Part shown: positions 13,582 through 14,660 of the stretch, piece after piece
Layout: every line of letters begins with the position of its first letter
How positions within the stretch are numbered: the first letter of the stretch is position 1
Source: Baffinella frigidus
Lineage: Eukaryota; Cryptophyceae; Cryptomonadales; Baffinellaceae
DNA: 14,660 nucleotides
Direction of reading: 5' to 3'
Assembly (NCBI GenBank): GCA_026770585.1
Contig: MU646419.1
Location: 768,595 to 783,254, forward strand
Made by a program: the position numbers and the translations under genes
Notes under the pieces: generated by a model
What the model saw: the letters and a program-made list of their open reading frames with translations, nothing else
What the model was told of the DNA's origin: nothing
Databases searched by the model: none

Positions 13582-14095
13582 GGCTATTGACCTGGTGATT
13601 CACGCGGGGGACATTGCATACGATCTCTTCGGTAACCCCTCAAACCCCTCAACCCCGAACCCTAACCCCCAAACCCCAACCTCCAAATCCTAAACTTTGA
13701 ACCCTAAACCCTTAACCCTTAACCCTTAAACCTAAACCCTAAACCCTACACCCCAAACCCCAAACCCTGAACTCTAAACCCTAAACCCTAAACCCTAAAC
13801 CCTAAACCCTAAAAACTAAACCCTGAACCCTAAACCCAAACCCCAAAACCCTGACACCAAACACCAAACACCAAACACCAAACCCTAAACCCCCTAACCC
13901 TAACTCCCAAACCCTAAACCCTAAACCCTAAACCCTAAACCCTAAACCCCAAACCCTAAATCCTAAACCCTAAACCCTAAACCCTAAACCCTAAACCCTA
14001 AACCCTAACCGCCAAACTCTACACCCTCAACGCTAGGGGACATGGGGAGGGACGGGGACACGTTTCTGAACAACATCGAGCCTGTCGCCTCCCAG
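6693..14095 (+). CDS. Secreted purple acid phosphatase (partial, 8 exons; 3' end off the right edge)
   Basis: The product is a metallophosphoesterase that hydrolyses phosphomonoesters with a binuclear metal centre. My model joins 6693-6788, 6937-6997, 8480-8574, 9968-10077, 11512-11590, 12458-12541, 13583-13631 and 14037-14095. All junctions keep frame (phases 0,1,0,2,0,0,1,0) with no stops, giving about 211 residues. They show a signal peptide; the PEQ|IHIA...MTVSW start of the PAP N-terminal beta-sandwich; [26 protein letters not shown]; metal motif I (D155-F-G157); and motif II (GDIAY at 184-188), then [13 protein letters not shown]. Motifs III-V (GNH, VxxH, GHxH) lie beyond the window. 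Residue pattern is closest to the low-molecular, ACP7-like PAPs of plants, animals and protists. The leader implies secretion or a vacuolar route, as usual for phosphate scavenging. Confidence 0.88.
6937..6997 (+). CDS. Phosphatase exon 2: first strands of the N-terminal domain
   Basis: The exon has 61 bp, phase 0 in and phase 1 out: [20 protein letters not shown] plus one base. PEQ-IHIA-G-DPS-MTVSW is the classic start of PAP proteins (compare PQQVHI...MRVTW in plants). The acceptor is GCGGCAG|ATA. The donor is CACAG|GCAAAC, a GC-type donor that leads directly into telomere-like CCCTAAACCCC sequence; no GT alternative keeps the reading frame here. Confidence 0.85.
6998..7540 (+). repeat. Phosphatase intron 2-3, first part: telomere-like tract and nested palindromes
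   Basis: A CCCTAAACCCCAAACCCTAGA tract lies at 7002-7035. AT-rich sequence follows with perfect palindromes at 7213-7228 (ACCAGTTTAAACTGGT) and 7495-7510 (GACCCCTTAAGGGGTC). An inverted pair AAAGCTTACGTTAATGG (about 7374) and CCATTAACGTAAGCTTTT (about 7510) is also present. A short direct repeat CATGAAAATGGC appears at about 7278 and 7302. No exon is seen. The palindromes suggest a decayed inverted-repeat element at about 7374-7527. Confidence 0.7.
7541..7805. mobile_element. MITE-like element, family A, copy 3, split by a nested insertion
   Basis: The left end is TAGCTGTTTCGCAGTCTATT and the right end CCGAGTGAGGCAGAGATA. The core matches the other copies up to about 7653 (GTCAGCCAACCCA) and resumes at about 7785. 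The intervening 130 bp has its own inverted ends (TAGACGTGAGG...CAATCAAAA near 7658 and its complement TTTTGATTG...CCTCAGGTCTA near 7757-7781). Confidence 0.72.
7855..7978 (+). repeat. Telomere-like tract and 5' partial copy of phosphatase exon 3
   Basis: CCCTAGACCCTCAAATC-type repeats (7855-7900) precede an exon 3 copy at 7929-7978: acceptor GAAACAG|AC, then [14 protein letters not shown], after which homology ends. It has an intact acceptor but no donor. Confidence 0.82.
7984..8087. mobile_element. Family A MITE fragment, inverted
   Basis: In reverse orientation it carries the left end (GACTGAGACAGAGC at 8074-8087) and the core (AATTTGGCGAGACGGGGCTC on the minus strand, AAAGTTGACAGATTTGTACC), and stops at the AAGTTGACAT block. 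A second inverted core fragment lies at 8271-8314. Confidence 0.78.
8141..8262 (+). repeat. GAA microsatellite and second 5' copy of phosphatase exon 3
   Basis: A (GAA)n run lies at 8141-8189. Then ATGGCTGACGAAACCCTGAAACAG|AC leads into an exon 3 copy (8213-8262: [14 protein letters not shown]). The ATGGCTGACGAA-CC flank also precedes the real exon (about 8453) and appears alone at 8093, so the duplicated unit includes about 30 bp of intron upstream of the acceptor. Confidence 0.82.
8325..8415. mobile_element. MITE-like element, family C, copy 2
   Basis: It starts TTTTGCCATCTTGAGGCGGG, has the middle CCTATGGTACAGCCATGTCGA, and ends ACCCTTGAGATAGCA. Collinear with 2467-2553. It lies 65 bp before phosphatase exon 3. 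Confidence 0.7.
8480..8574 (+). CDS. Phosphatase exon 3: N-terminal beta-sandwich domain
   Basis: The exon has 95 bp, phase 1 in and phase 0 out: [20 protein letters not shown] then [11 protein letters not shown], with a split Asp before it. VHYG followed by about ten residues and YTAYGT corresponds to the V-x-YG...A-GT strand pair of PAPs. The acceptor is GGCAACAG|AC and the donor ATG|GTCCCC. The donor is immediately followed by a C-rich then CT-rich microsatellite. It is the only copy that contains both exon halves. Confidence 0.86.
8575..9342 (+). repeat. Cassette array: CT microsatellites alternating with 3' halves of exon 3
   Basis: Three units follow exon 3. Each is a long (CT)n tract, then CTCTAAG|CGGCCGTGCA and the exon 3' half up to ATG|GTCC. 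Copy 8759-8821 has an in-frame stop (YTAY has become *TAY). Copy 9010-9072 is intact: [20 protein letters not shown]. Copy 9300-9342 is truncated after GESIAYR. CT tracts lie at 8597-8753, 8826-9004 and 9085-9296. In each unit the AG of AAG sits behind a pyrimidine tract, creating a new 3' splice site inside the exon sequence. Confidence 0.87.
9413..9495. mobile_element. MITE-like element, family C, copy 3 (inverted)
   Basis: It starts GTGCTATCTTAATGGTGGAA and ends CCCACCCCTACGATAGCAAA, and contains GCCTCGACTCAGATGTACCATAGCA. Its reverse complement aligns with 2467-2553 and 8325-8415. Confidence 0.72.
9536..9672. mobile_element. MITE-like element, family A, copy 4 (complete, 137 bp)
   Basis: The left end is TAGCTCTATCTCTGTCTGATT and the right end CCGACTGAGGCAGAAGTA. 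The core is CAATTTGTTAGACAGGGCTC...AAATTTGACGGATTTGTACCA...ATCAACTTGAGAACAGTCGG. Same layout and length as 3148-3285. Telomere-like CCCTAATCCCGAACC repeats follow at 9737-9790. Confidence 0.78.
9968..10077 (+). CDS. Phosphatase exon 4: end of the N-terminal domain
   Basis: The exon has 110 bp, phase 0 in and phase 2 out. It encodes a Lys-rich loop ([12 protein letters not shown]) then [20 protein letters not shown] and YW. Y-x-H-x-A-x-x-x-GL-P-T-Y-Y/W is the characteristic PAP strand before the YxVG turn. The acceptor is GCGATCAG|ATG and the donor TACTG|GTACTAG; reading through would meet a stop one codon later, which supports the donor. This exon has no obvious partial copies. Confidence 0.87.
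10283..10622 (+). repeat. Split duplication carrying two strong hairpins
   Basis: An 80-bp unit (TTCACCCGCCCCTA...GCGCTCAGCTGGATTC-GCGCT...CAGGATTTCGCGATTT) occurs at 10283-10362 and 10543-10619. Between the copies lies a perfect 17-bp-arm hairpin at 10384-10425 (loop CGGGGGGC) and an inverted repeat with 13-bp perfect arms (AGTGTTCTCGTGT) at 10450-10462 / 10521-10533. The latter encloses a smaller TTTCCTG/CAGGAAA stem. No coding evidence. Confidence 0.85.
10790..11149 (+). repeat. Upstream copies of the phosphatase exon 5 acceptor unit
   Basis: The unit is GATGCCATG-ACGTTTC...CGCCGT-CC-GTTGAACA...CTCATCTC...CTCGC, leading to a 3' splice site and the exon 5 start. Copy one (10790-10871) ends CGGGTACCAAGTTT. 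A truncated exon copy with a good acceptor (CTCTGCAG|GTACCAGTTCGGCGG) spans 11018-11054 ([12 protein letters not shown]). Copy two of the intronic unit is 11081-11149. Telomere-like repeats occupy 10867-11005, switching from TTTAGGG to CCCTAAA sense in the middle, so they form an inverted pair. Confidence 0.83.
11150..11219 (+). CDS. Candidate alternative exon 5 (intact duplicate)
   Basis: Acceptor TCTCCGCAG|G and possible donor CCA|GTACCG bracket 70 bp in phase 2/0, exactly as in exon 5. It reads [20 protein letters not shown] then ADP, with no stop. It lacks three codons near the 3' end relative to exon 5 and differs at several residues (L/Q, H/N, L/F, E/K). The donor is weaker. It is either a mutually exclusive exon or a recent unused duplicate; including both exons would break the frame. 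Confidence 0.5.
11220..11511 (+). repeat. Spacer between the exon 5 copies
   Basis: It contains a perfect 18-bp palindrome at 11348-11365 (CACCTTGAATTCAAGGTG) and a third copy of the acceptor unit (11440-11511: CCATGCACGTTTCTTTCGCC...CTCTCTCTGCAG). This unit copy leads directly into the chosen exon 5. No other coding signal. Confidence 0.75.
11512..11590 (+). CDS. Phosphatase exon 5: YxVG turn and link to the catalytic domain
   Basis: The exon has 79 bp, phase 2 in and phase 0 out: [20 protein letters not shown] then APAYGE. YQVGG...[11 protein letters not shown] matches the PAP Y-x-VG...WS-x-x-F-F-TAP segment that closes the beta-sandwich, although the usual Trp is replaced by NC. The acceptor is CTCTCTGCAG|G and the donor GAG|GTACCG. 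Confidence 0.85.
11630..11736 (+). repeat. Family A MITE 5' fragment and 3' copy of exon 5
   Basis: A truncated family A element (TAGCTCTGAAACAGTC...AAAGTTGACGGATGTG) occupies 11630-11695. It is followed by an exon 5 3' copy at 11699-11731 ([10 protein letters not shown] frame) with donor GCG|GTACGG and no acceptor. Confidence 0.78.
11737..11900. mobile_element. MITE-like element, family B, copy 2
   Basis: The left end CACACACCGGACTTCGAAGG and right end CCTTCGTGGCCCGCTGTGTG are inverted. The interior reads CCCTTAAGCGATAAGACCTA...CTACGGTAGGCA...GGTTCCTACGGATAAGGTAAC, the same order as in copy 3 and reversed relative to copy 1. A family A 5' tip (TAGCTCTGTCCCAGTCTATG) follows at about 12016. 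Confidence 0.78.
12153..12436. repeat. Foldback with ATCCGCGGTTAA arms enclosing a decayed exon 6 copy
   Basis: The left arm (12153-12210; GTCATCCGCGGTTAAGGGGG, then ATGAACGCTATCCGCGG) pairs with the right arm (12312-12365; AACCGCGGATAGCGTTC...CCCCGCTTAACCACGG). Between them lies an exon 6 5' copy (12255-12306: GTTTCGTTCGCAATTTTTGA...GAGTCGATAACCTGTCT) whose acceptor is mutated from CAG to CTG. Downstream (12366-12436) are repeats of GTTCTAGAACGCCACTGA. Related GTTCTAGAACGCTATCCGCG sequence is at 3950-4015 in the other gene. Confidence 0.8.
12458..12541 (+). CDS. Phosphatase exon 6: metal motif I
   Basis: The exon has 28 codons, phase 0/0: [20 protein letters not shown] then [12 protein letters not shown]-x-D-F-G is PAP motif I; the Asp is a metal ligand. 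The residue before it is Ala where most PAPs have Gly. The tail L-x-x-DV matches the helix leading to motif II. The acceptor is GTCTTGCAG|G and the donor GAG|GTGCGC. Confidence 0.88.
12843..12985. mobile_element. Near-perfect foldback element with a 24-bp central palindrome
   Basis: Arms start ATTTGATTGAAATGCTCCGG and end with the complement (GAAGCATTAAAATCAAAT); AGTTCCCC-AATCA-CGAA-TTTACTAC is conserved in both. The exact centre is a perfect palindrome at 12898-12921 with no loop. The same ACGAAA-TTACTACACAATTGG block appears singly at 12124-12144. It lies in phosphatase intron 6-7. Confidence 0.85.
13131..13295. mobile_element. MITE-like element, family B, copy 3
   Basis: The best-preserved copy: ACCCACACAGCGGCCTTTGA at the left and AGCCCGCTGTGTGGGT at the right. 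The interior (CCCTAAGCGATAAGACTC...GTACGGTAGGCA...CTTACGGATAAGGTAACGG) is collinear with copy 2. Length is about 165 bp in all three copies. Confidence 0.82.
13482..13582 (+). repeat. CT microsatellite forming the polypyrimidine tract before exon 7
   Basis: A (TC)n tract of about 100 bp with few interruptions ends CTCTCGCAG, the acceptor of exon 7. Apart from GT and GC interruptions it is wholly pyrimidine. Sequence upstream, 13296-13480, shows no coding signal. Confidence 0.93.
13583..13631 (+). CDS. Phosphatase exon 7: metal motif II (GDxxY)
   Basis: The exon has 49 bp, phase 0 in and phase 1 out: [19 protein letters not shown]-x-H-x-GD-x-AYD is PAP motif II: the Asp bridges both metals and the Tyr gives the purple colour by Fe(III) charge transfer. 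The acceptor is CTCGCAG|GCT and the donor TTCG|GTAACC. It is one of the smallest exons and joins exon 6 in frame. Confidence 0.9.
13632..14036 (+). repeat. Telomere-like intron (intron 7-8)
   Basis: Nearly the whole 405-bp intron is CCCTAAA and variants (CCCCAAA, CCCTTAA, ACACCAA). It starts within a few bases of the donor and ends about 20 bp before the acceptor CGCTAG|GG. All units keep the C-rich strand as sense. Confidence 0.93.
14037..14095 (+). CDS. Phosphatase exon 8: helix after motif II
   Basis: The exon has 59 bp, phase 1 in and phase 0 out: [19 protein letters not shown] with a split Gly. GR-GD-F---IEP-A is the PAP segment between motif II and the GNHE motif (compare GRVGD-FM--IEPIA). 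The donor is CCCAG|GTACCC. The next exon (toward GNHE) is not in the window. Confidence 0.87.
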
Positions 14096-14570
14096 GTACC
14101 CCCCCCCGCACTTCCCCCCTCCTTCTTCTTGAGTACTCTCCATCCTTAAGTTAAGTACTCTCCATCCTTAAGTTAAGTACTCTCCATCCTTAAGTTAAGT
14201 ACTCTCCATCCTTAAGTTGATTGAGTACTCTCCATCCTTAAGTTGAGTACTCTCCATCCTTAAGTTGAGTACTCTCCATCCTTAAGTTGATGCATGAGTC
14301 GTGTGCTGGACTCGCGTGAGCATCCGCTGGACACTCTCAGCTGCCTGTCGATGGGGACACGTTTCTGAACAACATCGAGCCTGTCGCCTCCCAGGCACCC
14401 CCCCCCCGCACTTCTCCACTCCTTCTTCTTGAGTACTCTCCATCCGCAAGTTACGTGATGGACGAGTCGTGTGCTGGACTCGCCTCAGCATCCTCTGGAC
14501 ACTCTCAGCTGACTGTTGAGAGGGACACCTGTCTGATCAACATCGAGCCTGTTGCGTCCAAGGCAATCTA
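14096..14570 (+). repeat. Tandem 3' copies of exon 8 with a 22-bp minisatellite
   Basis: Two units follow exon 8. Each has intron (GCACTTC...CTTCTTCTTGAGTACTCTCC; GAGTCGTGTGCTGGACTCGC; GGACACTCTCAGCTG) and then an exon 3' copy: 14349-14394 ([15 protein letters not shown]) and about 14512-14560 (ERDTCLINIEPVASK). The copies have GC donors (CAG|GCACCC, AAG|GCAATC) where exon 8 has GT. The first unit contains seven copies of a 22-bp repeat (AGTACTCTCCATCCTTAAGT-type, 14132-14290); the second has one. CTTAAG and AGTACT make each unit partly palindromic. Confidence 0.88.
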
Positions 14571-14660
14571 ACCCCGAACCCCCAAACTCCAAATCTTAAA
14601 CCCCACACCCCACACCCCAAACCCCAAACCCCAAACCCCAAACCCCAAACCCTAAACCCC
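14571..14660 (+). repeat. Telomere-like tract at the right edge
   Basis: CCCCGAACCCCCAAACTCC passes into CCCCAAA heptamers to the window end. Same sense orientation as the other phosphatase introns; it continues the intron after exon 8. Confidence 0.9.

Noticed and set aside
13632-14036. Chromosome end / true telomere
   Set aside because: Tract is short, degenerate, and lies between two in-frame phosphatase exons; coding continues on both sides.
1-14660. tRNA, rRNA or other structured RNA genes
   Set aside because: No cloverleaf with conserved T-loop/anticodon arms or rRNA core motifs was found by eye; the hairpins seen are repeat arms.

Overview
Nuclear DNA of a eukaryote, most likely a microalga or related protist. 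Both genes are split into many short exons (49-360 bp) by repeat-swollen introns, with GT-AG and some GC-AG junctions. The introns are full of plant-type telomere motifs (CCCTAAA/TTTAGGG). There is no rRNA, tRNA or prokaryotic operon layout. The species cannot be fixed from the sequence; plant-type telomere motifs fit green algae, chromerids or dinoflagellates.

Two genes are read divergently from a shared interval of about 310 bp (6383-6692). On the minus strand (6382 down past base 1) lies a histidyl-tRNA synthetase. Eight exons join in a consistent reading frame to give about 303 residues: an unrecognised N-terminus, an R2D2/RIIa-like docking and dimerisation domain, a Lys/Ala-rich linker, a WHEP-like helical hairpin, a second Lys-rich linker, then the start of the class II catalytic domain including motif 1. 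The rest lies off the left edge. On the plus strand (6693 past 14660) lies a secreted purple acid phosphatase. Eight exons give about 211 residues: a signal peptide, the N-terminal beta-sandwich domain, and metal motifs I (DxG) and II (GDxxY). The remaining motifs lie off the right edge.

The most unusual property is how the introns are built. Most exons are surrounded by partial copies of themselves. Copies of the 5' half, usually with the 3' splice site, lie upstream of the full exon; copies of the 3' half with the 5' splice site lie downstream. This holds in both genes and on both strands, as expected if introns grew by tandem duplications crossing exon/intron edges. Some copies are intact and phase-compatible (PAP exon 3 cassette at 9010-9072, PAP exon 5 copy at 11150-11219) and could act as alternative exons.

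The remaining intron space holds CT/GA microsatellites, degenerate telomere-like tracts and minisatellites. Both the CT tracts and the CCCTAAA tracts mostly run pyrimidine-rich in the sense of the gene that contains them. Several families of short non-coding inverted-repeat (MITE-like) elements are dispersed across both genes, one of them with a nested insertion.
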